Origin: an uncultured Prevotellaceae bacterium
GTDB taxonomy: Bacteria > Bacteroidota > Bacteroidia > Bacteroidales > Bacteroidaceae
Assembly: GCA_900319385.1 (NCBI GenBank)
Contig: ONOG01000001.1
Span: 1-64,000 of the forward strand
DNA: 64,000 nucleotides
Reading direction: 5' to 3'
The stretch's first letter is position 1; each line of letters starts with the position of its first letter. Below, one piece after another: positions 19,406-27,362 of this stretch. A program made the position numbers and the translations under genes. The notes under the pieces were generated by a model, which worked only from the letters and a program-made list of their open reading frames with translations, made no database searches and was not told the origin of the DNA.

Positions 19406-20140
19406 ATGTGGTTAACTAATTCTTCAATCGGACGGAAGGTGATTATGTCCGTTACGGGCATGGCTCTGATTCTGTTCCTGACGTTCCACGGCTGCATGAA
19501 CGTGGCAGCGTTGTTCTCGAAGGAGGCGTACAACACCATCTGCGAACTGTTGGGTGCCAACTGGTATGCCATCGTTGCTACGATGGGTCTGGCTGTGTTG
19601 GCACTGCTTCACATCGTGTATGCCTTCATCCTGACGTGGCAAAACTACAAGGCCCGCGGCAACGACCGTTACGCCGTGACGGACAAGCCTGCCAAGGTGG
19701 AGTGGGCCAGCCAGAACATGCTGGCGCTGGGCATCATCATCCTGCTCGGACTGCTGCTGCACCTCTACAACTTCTGGTACAACATGATGTTTGCCGAGTT
19801 GTTCCCCTCGCTCGTCACGCCGCTCACCGATGCTGCCGGCAACGCCATCACGCCCAGCGACGGCTTTGAGTTCATCCGCCTGACGTTCTCCAACCCCGTG
19901 TTCGTGGTGCTCTACCTCGTGTGGTTCGCCGCCATCTGGTTCCACCTCTGCCACGGATTCTGGTCGGCCATTCAGACCATCGGCTGGAGCGGCCACGTGT
20001 GGTTCCACCGTTGGCGCATCATCGGCATCGTCTATGTCACTTGCGTGATGCTGATGTTTGTGGCTGTTGTCATTGGCTTTGCCACAGGCTGTGCCCCCTC
20101 GCTGCAGGAATGCGGACAGGCTTGCTGCGGCGGCTGCTGA
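19406..20140 (+). CDS. frdC: succinate dehydrogenase/fumarate reductase cytochrome b subunit, 244 aa
   Basis: Integral membrane dihaem cytochrome b subunit that anchors the fumarate reductase (menaquinol:fumarate) complex. Five hydrophobic helices are visible (about 13-35, 55-80, 105-130, 165-190, 208-230), with His residues in or near them (for example HGCMN, LHIVYAF, HLCHGFW), as expected for haem ligation in this Bacteroidetes/Wolinella-type subunit. The C-terminus is Cys-rich (CAPSLQECGQACCGGC). It is followed 47 bp later by the flavoprotein gene. The same complex can be called Sdh or Frd; in anaerobic Bacteroidales it mainly reduces fumarate. Confidence 0.93.
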   Translation: MWLTNSSIGRKVIMSVTGMALILFLTFHGCMNVAALFSKEAYNTICELLGANWYAIVATMGLAVLALLHIVYAFILTWQNYKARGNDRYAVTDKPAKVEWASQNMLALGIIILLGLLLHLYNFWYNMMFAELFPSLVTPLTDAAGNAITPSDGFEFIRLTFSNPVFVVLYLVWFAAIWFHLCHGFWSAIQTIGWSGHVWFHRWRIIGIVYVTCVMLMFVAVVIGFATGCAPSLQECGQACCGGC

Positions 20141-20187
20141 GCTGAGAGAAATCCTTGATTAACGAAACAACGAAACAACGAATCATC

Positions 20188-22167
20188 ATGAAAACAATCA
20201 ATTCAAGAATACCTGAGGGACCGGTGGCGGAGAAGTGGACTAACTTCAAGGCTCACCAGCGCCTCGTGAACCCGAAGAACAAGCTGAAGCTCGACGTCAT
20301 CGTCGTCGGTACGGGTCTGGCTGGCGCTTCGGCTGCTGCATCGCTCGGCGAAATGGGCTTCAACGTGCTCAACTTCTGCATCCAGGACTCGCCCCGCCGC
20401 GCTCACTCCATCGCCGCGCAGGGCGGTATCAACGCTGCGAAGAACTATCAGAACGACGGCGACTCCATCTATCGCCTCTTCTACGACACCGTCAAGGGTG
20501 GCGACTATCGTGCCCGCGAAGCCAACGTCTATCGTCTGGCCGAGGTGTCGAACAACATCATCGACCAGTGCGTGGCACAGGGCGTCCCCTTCGCCCGTGA
20601 ATATGGCGGCACACTCGCCAACCGCTCCTTCGGCGGCGCCCAGGTGAGCCGTACGTTCTACGCCAAAGGACAGACCGGACAGCAGCTGCTGCTCGGTGCC
20701 TACAGCGCACTCTCGGCACAGGTGCAGGCCGGCAAGGTGAAGCTCTACACCCGCTACGAGATGCTCGACGTGGTCATCATCGACGGACGCGCACGCGGCA
20801 TCATCGCCAAGAACCTCATCACCGGCAAGCTCGAACGCTTCTCGGCCAACGCCGTTGTCATCGCCACCGGCGGCTACGGCAACACCTACTTCCTCTCGAC
20901 CAACGCCATGGGCTGCAACGTCAGCGCTGCCATGGCTTGCTACCGCAAGGGAGCCTACTTTGCCAACCCCTGCTACGTTCAGATCCACCCCACCTGCATC
21001 CCCGTCCATGGCGACAAGCAGTCGAAGCTCACCCTCATGTCCGAGTCGCTGCGCAACGACGGACGCATCTGGGTGCCCAAGAAGCTCGAAGACGCCAAGG
21101 CCCTGCAGGCCGGTACGAAGCAAGGTTGGGAGATTCCTGAAGAGGACCGCGACTACTATCTCGAGCGCCGCTATCCCGCCTTCGGCAACCTCGTGCCCCG
21201 CGACGTCGCTTCGCGTGCCGCCAAGGAGCGCTGCGACAAAGGCTTCGGCGTGAACAACACCGGTCTGGCCGTCTTCCTCGACTTCTCCGAATCCATCAAC
21301 CGCCTCGGACTCGACGCCATGAAGCAGCGCTACGGCAACCTCTTCGACATGTATGAAGAGATCACCGACGTCTATCCTGGCGACCTGGCCAACGAAATCA
21401 ACGGCGTGAAGTACTACAAGCCGATGATGATCTTCCCCGCCATCCACTACACCATGGGCGGCATCTGGGTTGACTACGAACTGCAGACTTCCATCCCGGG
21501 TCTCTTCGCCATCGGCGAGTGCAACTTCTCCGACCACGGAGCCAACCGCCTCGGTGCCTCAGCCCTCATGCAGGGACTTGCCGACGGCTACTTCGTGCTG
21601 CCTTACACCATCCAGAACTACCTCGCCGATCAGGCCATCTGGCCCCGTATCTCGACCGACCACGAAGAGTTCGCCAAAGTCGAGAAGGCCACCGAAGACC
21701 GCATCCAGCACCTGCTCAACATCAAGGGCAAGCGCTCGGTTGACTCCATCCACAAGGAGCTCGGCCACATCTGCTGGGAGTACATCGGCATGGGCCGCAC
21801 GAAGGAAGGACTGGAGCTCGGTATCAAGAAGATTGACGAGCTGCGCAAGGAGTTCGAGACCAACCTCTTCATCCCTGGCAGCCGCGACGGACTGAACATC
21901 GAGCTCGACAAGGCCGTCCACCTCGACGACTTCATCACCATGGGCAAGCTCATCGCCTACGACGCCCTCTCGCGCAACGAGTCGTGCGGCGGCCACTTCC
22001 GCGAGGAATACCAGACGGAGGAAGGCGAAGCCAAGCGCGACGACGAAAACTACTTCTACGTCGGCTGCTGGGAATACCAAGGCTCGGACGACAAGGCGCC
22101 CGAACTCATCAAGGAGCCCCTTGAGTACGAAGCAATCAAGGTTCAGACGAGAAACTATAAGAATTAG
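20188..22167 (+). CDS. frdA: fumarate reductase/succinate dehydrogenase flavoprotein, 659 aa
   Basis: Catalytic FAD subunit of the fumarate reductase complex. The dinucleotide motif GTGLAG is at 41-46, and the flavin-linking His lies in [11 protein letters not shown] (about His73). Substrate-site blocks include HPTCIPVHG and the FGEC-like [15 protein letters not shown]. The ATG at 20188 is preferred over a TTG 33 bp upstream, because the protein then starts [12 protein letters not shown] like relatives. The next usual gene, the iron-sulfur subunit, is displaced about 525 bp downstream by an inserted four-helix-bundle gene and repeat arrays. Confidence 0.95.
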   Translation: MKTINSRIPEGPVAEKWTNFKAHQRLVNPKNKLKLDVIVVGTGLAGASAAASLGEMGFNVLNFCIQDSPRRAHSIAAQGGINAAKNYQNDGDSIYRLFYDTVKGGDYRAREANVYRLAEVSNNIIDQCVAQGVPFAREYGGTLANRSFGGAQVSRTFYAKGQTGQQLLLGAYSALSAQVQAGKVKLYTRYEMLDVVIIDGRARGIIAKNLITGKLERFSANAVVIATGGYGNTYFLSTNAMGCNVSAAMACYRKGAYFANPCYVQIHPTCIPVHGDKQSKLTLMSESLRNDGRIWVPKKLEDAKALQAGTKQGWEIPEEDRDYYLERRYPAFGNLVPRDVASRAAKERCDKGFGVNNTGLAVFLDFSESINRLGLDAMKQRYGNLFDMYEEITDVYPGDLANEINGVKYYKPMMIFPAIHYTMGGIWVDYELQTSIPGLFAIGECNFSDHGANRLGASALMQGLADGYFVLPYTIQNYLADQAIWPRISTDHEEFAKVEKATEDRIQHLLNIKGKRSVDSIHKELGHICWEYIGMGRTKEGLELGIKKIDELRKEFETNLFIPGSRDGLNIELDKAVHLDDFITMGKLIAYDALSRNESCGGHFREEYQTEEGEAKRDDENYFYVGCWEYQGSDDKAPELIKEPLEYEAIKVQTRNYKN

Positions 22168-22170
22168 TTG

Positions 22171-22253
22171 ACGAGTTGACAAGTTGACGAGTTGACGAGT
22201 TGTTACTTTTTATAAAAGTTGACGAGTTGACGAGTTGATGAGTTGACAAGTTA
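22171..22253 (+). repeat. left GTTGACGA repeat array, 5' arm of a potential RNA stem
   Basis: Tandem 8-base units GTTGACGA/GTTGACAA fill 22168-22200 and 22218-22253. The first 24 bases (22171-22194) are complementary to 22646-22669 downstream of the four-helix-bundle gene, with a single G-U pair in RNA. The array begins right after the frdA stop codon. Confidence 0.85.
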
Positions 22254-22294
22254 GTTATTTATTAATAAAGTAAACCAGGAAACAAAACAAGCAA

Positions 22295-22645
22295 ATGAAA
22301 AGTCATAAAGACTTGATAGTTTGGCAGAGGAGCATGGAGCATGTTTCCGCAATCTATGTGGCGACGAGATCCTTTCCTAAAGACGAGCTTTTTGGAATTG
22401 TTTCACAAATGCGACGTGCCGCTGTCTCTATCCCATCAAACATAGCTGAAGGCTATGGAAGGCTTTATGGCAACGAGACTAAAAAATTCCTAAGCAATGC
22501 TTTAGGGTCAGCCTCTGAATTGGAAACCCAACTTATCATTTCTAAAAATCTTGACTACCTTCCTGTGGAACAAGCTCAGGACCTAATCATCAAGATTGAG
22601 GAAATCATTCGTATGCTGACAGCCCTTGTTAAGTCTCTTAACTAA
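22295..22645 (+). CDS. four-helix-bundle protein (23S rRNA intervening-sequence protein family), 116 aa
   Basis: Small all-helical protein of the S23/IVP family, first known from open frames inside 23S rRNA intervening sequences and related to the Avd accessory proteins of diversity-generating retroelements. Hallmarks are the start MKSHKDLIVWQRSMEHV, the central FPKDELFGIVSQMRRAAVS, then IPSNIAEGYGR, and a Leu-rich last helix. Members bind nucleic acid or partner proteins, but the role of solo copies is unknown. It interrupts the usual frdA-frdB adjacency, is more AT-rich than its neighbours, and is bracketed by complementary repeat arrays. I infer a mobile or horizontally acquired insert. 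Confidence 0.9.
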   Translation: MKSHKDLIVWQRSMEHVSAIYVATRSFPKDELFGIVSQMRRAAVSIPSNIAEGYGRLYGNETKKFLSNALGSASELETQLIISKNLDYLPVEQAQDLIIKIEEIIRMLTALVKSLN

Positions 22646-22669
22646 CAACTTGTCAACTTGTCAACTCGT
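22646..22669 (+). repeat. right GTCAACTT array, 3' arm of the potential RNA stem
   Basis: Begins immediately after the four-helix-bundle stop codon and is complementary to 22171-22194 in 23 of 24 positions, the exception being a G-U pair. In the polycistronic transcript it could close a loop of about 450 nucleotides holding the whole inserted gene. The iron-sulfur subunit starts 24 bp later. Confidence 0.85.
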
Positions 22670-22692
22670 TTACTTGTTAACTAAACAAAATT

Positions 22693-23451
22693 ATGGCAAA
22701 GAATATTTCAGTTACTATAAAGTTCTGGAAACAGAACGGACCTAAGGAAAAAGGTCATTTCGACACGCACGTGCTGAAGAACATTCCCGACGACACCTCG
22801 TTCCTCGAAGCCCTCGACATCATGAACGAGGAGCTCATCGAGGCCGGCAAGGAACCTTTCGTCTTCGACCACGATTGCCGCGAAGGCATCTGCGGCATGT
22901 GCTCGCTCTACATCAACGGTACGCCACACGGCAAGACCGAGCGCGGAGCCACCACCTGCCAGCTCTACATGCGTCGCTTCAAGGACGGCGAAACCATCAC
23001 CGTCGAGCCCTGGCGCTCGGCCGGCTTCCCCGTCATCAAGGACTGCATGGTCGATCGCGGTGCCTTCGACAAGATTATTCAGGCCGGCGGCTACACCACC
23101 GTCCGCACCGGAGCCCCGCAGGACGCCAACGCCATCCTCATTCCGAAGCAGGACGCCGACGAAGCCATGGACTGCGCCTCGTGCATCGGTTGCGGTGCCT
23201 GCGTAGCAGCCTGCAAGAACGGCTCCGCCATGCTCTTCGTCAGCTCGAAGGTATCGCAGCTCGCACTCCTGCCGCAGGGACGTCCCGAAGCCGCCAAGCG
23301 CGCCAAGGCCATGGTCGCCAAGATGGACGAACTCGGCTTCGGCAACTGCACCAACACCCGCGCCTGCGAAGCCGTCTGCCCGAAGAACGAGACCATCGCC
23401 AACATCGCCCGCCTCAACCGCGAATTCATCAAGGCGAAGCTCGCTGACTAA
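22693..23451 (+). CDS. frdB: fumarate reductase/succinate dehydrogenase iron-sulfur subunit, 252 aa
   Basis: Electron-transfer subunit linking the cytochrome b and flavoprotein subunits. The N-terminal [2Fe-2S] ligands are in CREGICGMC (Cys62, 67, 70) with a further Cys in GATTC. The C-terminal ferredoxin domain has [14 protein letters not shown] and [13 protein letters not shown], which ligate the [4Fe-4S] and [3Fe-4S] centres. Length and order are normal. It completes the frdCAB operon and is followed by a stem-loop at 23467. Confidence 0.95.
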   Translation: MAKNISVTIKFWKQNGPKEKGHFDTHVLKNIPDDTSFLEALDIMNEELIEAGKEPFVFDHDCREGICGMCSLYINGTPHGKTERGATTCQLYMRRFKDGETITVEPWRSAGFPVIKDCMVDRGAFDKIIQAGGYTTVRTGAPQDANAILIPKQDADEAMDCASCIGCGACVAACKNGSAMLFVSSKVSQLALLPQGRPEAAKRAKAMVAKMDELGFGNCTNTRACEAVCPKNETIANIARLNREFIKAKLAD

Positions 23452-23466
23452 CACACTCTCATGCTT

Positions 23467-23498
23467 CACTCCTGACCTCACTATAGGGGTCGGGAGTG
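23467..23498 (+). terminator. stem-loop after frdB
   Basis: CACTCCTGACC pairs with GGTCGGGAGTG (one G-T pair) around a 10-base loop. It lacks a clear T tract, so it could be a weak terminator or an mRNA 3' stabiliser. Confidence 0.5.
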
Positions 23499-23525
23499 AT
23501 TGGAAACGTTATTTATTATTAACTT

Positions 23526-23740
23526 ACAGAAAAGCGTTTCTGTTCGTACTTATCACATAGATTTGAGCTTTTGCTCTTGTTCTCGTTTATCTTGAATACC
23601 GCCAATATTCGCCACGAGGAGACAAGAAGTCGAAAGTTCACGTCCGTTGGGCGTGGGCTGTTCGTACTTGTTTCGTGGCAGGTCACTTGGCGGTAACCTA
23701 AGATAACACAAGTATCGAACGGCTCTCGCCTTTTTTGTTT
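23526..23740 (+). ncRNA. candidate rod-like structured RNA, possibly 6S-like
   Basis: Between frdB and the next gene lies a self-complementary segment of about 200 bases without coding potential. Nested pairs are TTATCTT 23587-23593 with AAGATAA 23700-23706, ACCGCCAA 23598-23605 with TTGGCGGT 23687-23694, CCACGA 23612-23617 with TCGTGG 23673-23678, and ACAAG with CTTGT further in, separated by internal loops. A T6 run at 23731-23736 ends it, and TAACTTAC at 23518-23525 is a weak -7 box. An interrupted rod of about 200 nucleotides resembles 6S RNA, but I cannot confirm the family. The strand is inferred from the T run. Confidence 0.4.
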
Positions 23741-23753
23741 AATTATTATTATC

Positions 23754-24257
23754 ATGGAAAAAGAAAACCGAGTGGAAGTTAAGATTCCCGAATTCTCGAC
23801 TAGTGCAGCCGAAACGGCAAAAATCGTAGCAACATTAATTCTTGTCATAGGTGTTATAGGTTGCATTTTCATGTTTATCAAAGGGATTGATGACAATCCT
23901 ATTTTGATAGTTATATCTATAGTTTCTATTATTTATGTAGTAGCAATTTGGGCTCTTCTGTGTGTAATTGCAAACATTTCGTTGCAGTTAAAAGCAATTC
24001 AAGAAAGCATGCCTTTGAGACTAATTGATAAATCTGCATCAGAAATCAACTCTAAAGAACAATTAATTCAGGGAGAAGTTGCAGTTTCTAGTGAGACAAA
24101 TACTGGAATCAAAGTGGGTGATAAAGTAACGTGGAAAAAAACAATGACAAAATATACAATAGAAGCAATTCGCGATAACGAAGTTTATCTATTTACGGGA
24201 ATGTTTGGTGGGTATAAATGGATTCCAGAGGACGAACTCATCATTCCTCAAAAATAA
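23754..24257 (+). CDS. small membrane protein of unknown function, 167 aa
   Basis: Not recognised. Two hydrophobic helices span about 22-43 (IVATLILVIGVIGCIFMF) and 50-75 (LIVISIVSIIYVVAIWALL). A polar linker follows, then a small C-terminal domain (about 122-167) with GIKVGDKVTWKKTMTKYTI and YKWIPEDELI, which reads like an SH3-like beta barrel. The gene is clearly AT-richer than the surrounding core genes and uses different codons, suggesting recent acquisition along with the Abi_2 gene it converges on. Both share a bidirectional terminator at 24326-24355. A link to the Abi_2 system is possible but unproven. Confidence 0.7.
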   Translation: MEKENRVEVKIPEFSTSAAETAKIVATLILVIGVIGCIFMFIKGIDDNPILIVISIVSIIYVVAIWALLCVIANISLQLKAIQESMPLRLIDKSASEINSKEQLIQGEVAVSSETNTGIKVGDKVTWKKTMTKYTIEAIRDNEVYLFTGMFGGYKWIPEDELIIPQK

Positions 24258-24319
24258 AAGCAAGTATTGGTATCTCTTCAAAGTTGATTGGTAATAAAAA
24301 AAGCCATTTTCATTATAGC

Positions 24320-24415
24320 ACAAAAAGAGGGTCTGCCCTAATGGGCAGACCCTCTACTGCAGTTTCTTTTTAAGTGCAGTATGTTGACATATAGTCAGCA
24401 AGTGCACTGGATAAC
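24320..24415 (-). ncRNA. candidate small RNA just downstream of the Abi_2 gene
   Basis: A complete transcription unit of about 95 nucleotides without an open frame. A promoter (TTTG-N19-TATCTTTG, 24422-24452, minus strand) starts it near 24415, and the perfect terminator hairpin plus T5 ends it near 24320. Inside are two further possible hairpins: TGAC/GTCA closed by AGTGC/GCACT, and an alternative CTGCA/TGCAG. It lies 3' of the abi gene on the same strand, with its -33 box only about 17 bp past the abi stop. AbiF-type HEPN proteins have been described with an adjacent antitoxin RNA, which makes this placement notable. The RNA itself is inferred from signals only. Confidence 0.6.
24326..24355. 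terminator. strong bidirectional intrinsic terminator
   Basis: A perfect 13-bp stem, AGAGGGTCTGCCC at 24326-24338 with its complement at 24343-24355, has a 4-base loop. On the minus strand it is followed directly by TTTTTGTG, a classic terminator for the small RNA candidate. On the plus strand it can stop transcripts from the 23754 gene. Confidence 0.9.
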
Positions 24416-24421
24416 CGCCTG

Positions 24422-24452
24422 CAAAGATACAACTAATTTATTTTTTGTCAAA
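24422..24452 (-). promoter_or_regulatory. promoter of the small RNA candidate
   Basis: On the minus strand TTTG (complement of 24449-24452), exactly 19 bases, then TATCTTTG (complement of 24422-24429). This is a full match to the Bacteroidetes consensus and lies between the abi stop codon and the terminator hairpin. Confidence 0.8.
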
Positions 24453-24468
24453 GGAAAAACGTAAAATT

Positions 24469-25365
24469 TTATAATTCATCCAAGTTAAACCCAGAATTCT
24501 GTAAAATGATTTCTAAAACTGCTTTGTCAGTTATGCGGTCGAATGCTGATATCAAACCGCTTTTCATTTCATCTACTCTTTTCTTTGAAATGGTCCCTAA
24601 GAGGTACTTAAAGACTATATAGGCACCAGAAAGCATGGTTTTTCTGTTTCCAAGATTGCCGGCAGGGCCACTGCTGATGGCTTCGGGCAGATTTAGGTCG
24701 TAGAGCACTTTTCCGTGAGCACAATAATTTCTCAGTCTTCTCACAGTGTTGATATAGTTTGAGAATTGGCTTGACGCATCCATACCGTACACCATAGAAA
24801 TTTGTTTTTTCAGTCCACCATCTTTCAGGTTGTCAAAAAGAGAAATTGTCACGCCGAAACTCATGTATTCGATGACTTTCCATGCAGGTGCATGTCTTCT
24901 GTTGTGTAGTTTCAAGTCGGCTTTGACGACACTTTCTCCTTCTGCTTCTTTCAATGCCGCTTGATAAACATTACTCTCAATAAAATCTTTCTTGACGACC
25001 ATTTGGTTAATGTACCAGAATGGGTCATTCTTATATTTATTGGAGACATAGTAGATGAGTGTTGTACGGAAGTTAATTTCAATCCTGCTAATGTAGCGAA
25101 GAAACAGATTGCGCAGGTCAAAGTCGAAATAGTAAAGCCGAATTGCATAGTCAAATCTTGTACCTTCCCGATATGTATGGTCTCTGTTCACCCTACGAGG
25201 ATAAGTGTTTTCAAATGGAAACCAGTAGAATCCCAGCCGATAGTAGCCTATGTCCAAAAGGTTTTCTTTAGCCTTCGCTTCGTCTTCAATGGTCATGCCG
25301 CGAGATTTCAGTTTGTCTATCTGATCTTCCACCGTCGTGGCCATTTTTATATTCTGTTTACTCAT
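24469..25365 (-). CDS. Abi_2 (AbiD/AbiF-like) HEPN-type abortive infection protein, 298 aa
   Basis: Member of the Abi_2 family, phage-defence or toxin proteins carrying a HEPN ribonuclease fold. Family marks are the start QIDKLKSRGM, LLDIGYYRLGFYWFPF, then FDFDLRNLFLRYISRIEINFRT and the C-terminal VRRLRNYCAHGKVLYD. The last holds the RNxxxH catalytic HEPN motif (Arg212 to His217 from this start). The ATG at 25365 is chosen because the longer TTG start at 25386 falls inside the -7 promoter box. The gene is AT-rich against its surroundings. I infer an RNA-cleaving defence toxin, possibly held in check by the small RNA encoded just downstream. Target and trigger are unknown. Confidence 0.85.
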   Translation of the reverse strand: MSKQNIKMATTVEDQIDKLKSRGMTIEDEAKAKENLLDIGYYRLGFYWFPFENTYPRRVNRDHTYREGTRFDYAIRLYYFDFDLRNLFLRYISRIEINFRTTLIYYVSNKYKNDPFWYINQMVVKKDFIESNVYQAALKEAEGESVVKADLKLHNRRHAPAWKVIEYMSFGVTISLFDNLKDGGLKKQISMVYGMDASSQFSNYINTVRRLRNYCAHGKVLYDLNLPEAISSGPAGNLGNRKTMLSGAYIVFKYLLGTISKKRVDEMKSGLISAFDRITDKAVLEIILQNSGFNLDEL

Positions 25366-25383
25366 ACGATAATATCTTTTGTG

Positions 25384-25391
25384 CAAAGATA
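25384..25391 (-). promoter_or_regulatory. -7 box of the Abi_2 gene
   Basis: TATCTTTG on the minus strand lies 18 bp before the ATG at 25365, giving a very short leader of about 12 bases. The same octamer drives the downstream small RNA candidate, so the two may be expressed together. Confidence 0.65.
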
Positions 25392-25453
25392 CTAAAGATT
25401 AAACGTTAAACGAAATAATTTCTTGAAATATATTTATTTATGATTTTTTTTAC

Positions 25454-25461
25454 TACTTTTG
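25454..25461 (+). promoter_or_regulatory. -7 box for the 25515 gene
   Basis: TACTTTTG fits the -7 consensus TAnnTTTG. It lies 53 bp before the ATG at 25515, in an AT-rich stretch divergent from the Abi_2 promoter. No clear -33 box at the right spacing was found. Confidence 0.5.
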
Positions 25462-25514
25462 CATATCCTTAATGACAAGGAAATCGTTTTTTTACTAAAA
25501 ACCTTTGCAATACA

Positions 25515-26024
25515 ATGGAATCAACCCAAACAAAGCAGACAAGTTTCAAGTCCAGCGTCGTGACATATTTGATTTATCTCGGCGTGTTTCTCGCGATCAT
25601 GGCTATCATCGGCTTGTTCATCTATCCGTCTTTCCGCCACTGGCGGATGGAGAGCCAGTTGGAGCCGATTACGATCAACTACCTGCGCGACGGCGGCTCG
25701 GAGCGTCAGTGGTACGGCGACGACTATGACTATTATGCCAACGTGGGTTTCCGCGGGCAGAACTACCGTGTGAACGTGAGTGAAAGCGTTTATACGGGCA
25801 ACTCGACGCCAGTGTTCTACTACGATGCTTCGCGCGACGAGGTGTTCGAGGCCGGCACGGGGCACACGAAGGTGATGATCTACTGCCTGTTGTTCGTGGT
25901 CGTGCTGGTGGTGGTGTTCATCTGGCCGCTGTTCAAGTCGAAGAAGAAGCTGACGCCGAATCCCGATGCACAGCCTTCGGACAACGGTGATTCGTTCTAC
26001 CGGATGCCCGACAACGAGGTGTGA
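25515..26024 (+). CDS. small membrane protein of unknown function, 169 aa
   Basis: Not recognised with confidence. It has one hydrophobic helix near 17-38 (VTYLIYLGVFLAIMAIIGLF), an extracytoplasmic-looking segment of about 80 residues rich in Tyr and Asp (WYGDDYDYYANVGFRGQNY), a second helix near 122-144, and a short charged tail. This two-helix layout with a small beta domain between resembles DUF3592-type proteins. Base composition returns here to the GC-rich norm of the chromosome. It starts a run of four co-directional genes ending at 30243. Confidence 0.7.
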   Translation: MESTQTKQTSFKSSVVTYLIYLGVFLAIMAIIGLFIYPSFRHWRMESQLEPITINYLRDGGSERQWYGDDYDYYANVGFRGQNYRVNVSESVYTGNSTPVFYYDASRDEVFEAGTGHTKVMIYCLLFVVVLVVVFIWPLFKSKKKLTPNPDAQPSDNGDSFYRMPDNEV

Positions 26025-26096
26025 CGCTGCGGGGCTGAGCCGCTCGCAGGGCGTTGTGCCGACGCTATGTTTGAGATGTAAAATGAAGGAATACGT

Positions 26097-27356
26097 ATGA
26101 AAAAGTTTTTGACTCTTGTGGCAGCCGCTGTGCTGTCGGTGTCGGCCTGGGCTGCCGACGGTGTGAAAATTACGGTGCAGAACCCGCTTGGCCATGACCG
26201 CACGTCGGAGATGGTGGAGCTGGACGCGACTGCGCTGCGCAAGAAACTGAAGTCGCAGGGCGGTCTTGTGGTGACCGATGCCGACGGAAGGGAGATTCCG
26301 AGCCAACTGACGTGGGACGGGAAGCTGATTTTCCAGCCTGCGGTGGGTGGCAAGTCGAAGTCGGTCTATTACGTGAAGGCGGGTGAGCCGCAGACGTACA
26401 CAGCCCGTGTGTTCGGCCGTCAGTATCCGGAGCGCAAGGACGACGTGGCGTGGGAGAACGACATCGTCGCCTACCGCACCTATGGTCCGGCCTTGCAGCA
26501 GAGCGGCGAACGGGCGTGGGGCTACGACATCTGGAACAAACGGACCGACCGTCTGGTGGTCGATGAGCGTTTTGCCCTGGAGCTCGACCCCGAGGTGGCC
26601 AATGTGTCGCGCAAGCTGCGCAAGATGGGGCGTGAGCAGCTGGCTCAGGAGCTGTACTATGCCGTCAGCTATCATGTGGATCATGGCACTGGCATGGACT
26701 GCTACAAGGTGGGTCCGACGCTCGGTGCCGGCACGACGGCTGTGCTCGCTGCGCAGGGCCAGGAGATTGTCTATCCGAAGTGCTATGTCGGCTACGAGAT
26801 TCTGGACCGCGGTCCGCTGCGCTTCACGGTTCGTCTGACCTATGCTCCCGAAACGATCGAGGGTCACGAGGTGACGGAGACTCGCCTCATCACGCTCGAT
26901 GCGGGCAGCCACATGAACCGCTGCCGCGTGGGCTACGAGGGTCTGCCTGCGCGCTGGCCCATCGCCACGGGCATCATTGTCCACAACGAGAACCCCACTG
27001 CCTATGTGCTCAATGCGAAGTCTGGCTATATGGGCTATGAGGACCTGGGCGACGTGAACCAGTATCGCGAGCCGTGGCGTGAGCAGCTGAACAAGGACTT
27101 CGGCCGCATCTATGTCGGCACGGTCTGCACTGCGGTGCCCACGACGATGCGTTTCCAGCAGGGCGAAGGTCTGCCTGGCGCCATCGGCCACATCCTCGCG
27201 CAGTCGGCCTATCAGCCCCAGACGGCCTATACCTATTACTTCGGCACGGCGTGGAGCCGCAATCCGAGCACGGGCATCGAGAGCCTGACCGACTGGGAGG
27301 CCTACCTCTCGCGCTTTGCCGAGCAGGTGCGTCGTCCCCTGAAAGTGAGCTTCTAA
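26097..27356 (+). CDS. secreted DUF4861 family protein, 419 aa
   Basis: Exported protein of the DUF4861 family, common in Bacteroidetes and often found near polysaccharide-use genes; its activity is not established to my knowledge. A signal peptide MKKFLTLVAAAVLSVSAWA is cut near residue 20. Typical blocks follow: VTVQNPLG-like KITVQNPLGHDR, then VDHGTGMDCYKVGPTLGAG, LDAGSHMNRCRVGYEGLP and a C-terminal YYFGTAWSRN. The protein is full-length, with no lipobox and no transmembrane anchor, so it is probably periplasmic. The gene lies 6 bp before dprA but has no evident link to DNA uptake. Confidence 0.8.
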   Translation: MKKFLTLVAAAVLSVSAWAADGVKITVQNPLGHDRTSEMVELDATALRKKLKSQGGLVVTDADGREIPSQLTWDGKLIFQPAVGGKSKSVYYVKAGEPQTYTARVFGRQYPERKDDVAWENDIVAYRTYGPALQQSGERAWGYDIWNKRTDRLVVDERFALELDPEVANVSRKLRKMGREQLAQELYYAVSYHVDHGTGMDCYKVGPTLGAGTTAVLAAQGQEIVYPKCYVGYEILDRGPLRFTVRLTYAPETIEGHEVTETRLITLDAGSHMNRCRVGYEGLPARWPIATGIIVHNENPTAYVLNAKSGYMGYEDLGDVNQYREPWREQLNKDFGRIYVGTVCTAVPTTMRFQQGEGLPGAIGHILAQSAYQPQTAYTYYFGTAWSRNPSTGIESLTDWEAYLSRFAEQVRRPLKVSF

Positions 27357-27362
27357 ACTGAG

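Noticed and set aside
20155..20187. Upstream TTG start for the flavoprotein
   Set aside because: It adds 11 residues made of a repeated ACGAAACA string; the ATG at 20188 matches the family start.
23519..23896. Minus-strand frame of 125 codons overlapping the structured RNA region
   Set aside because: It runs through the self-complementary segment and the start of the membrane protein gene, with no family match.
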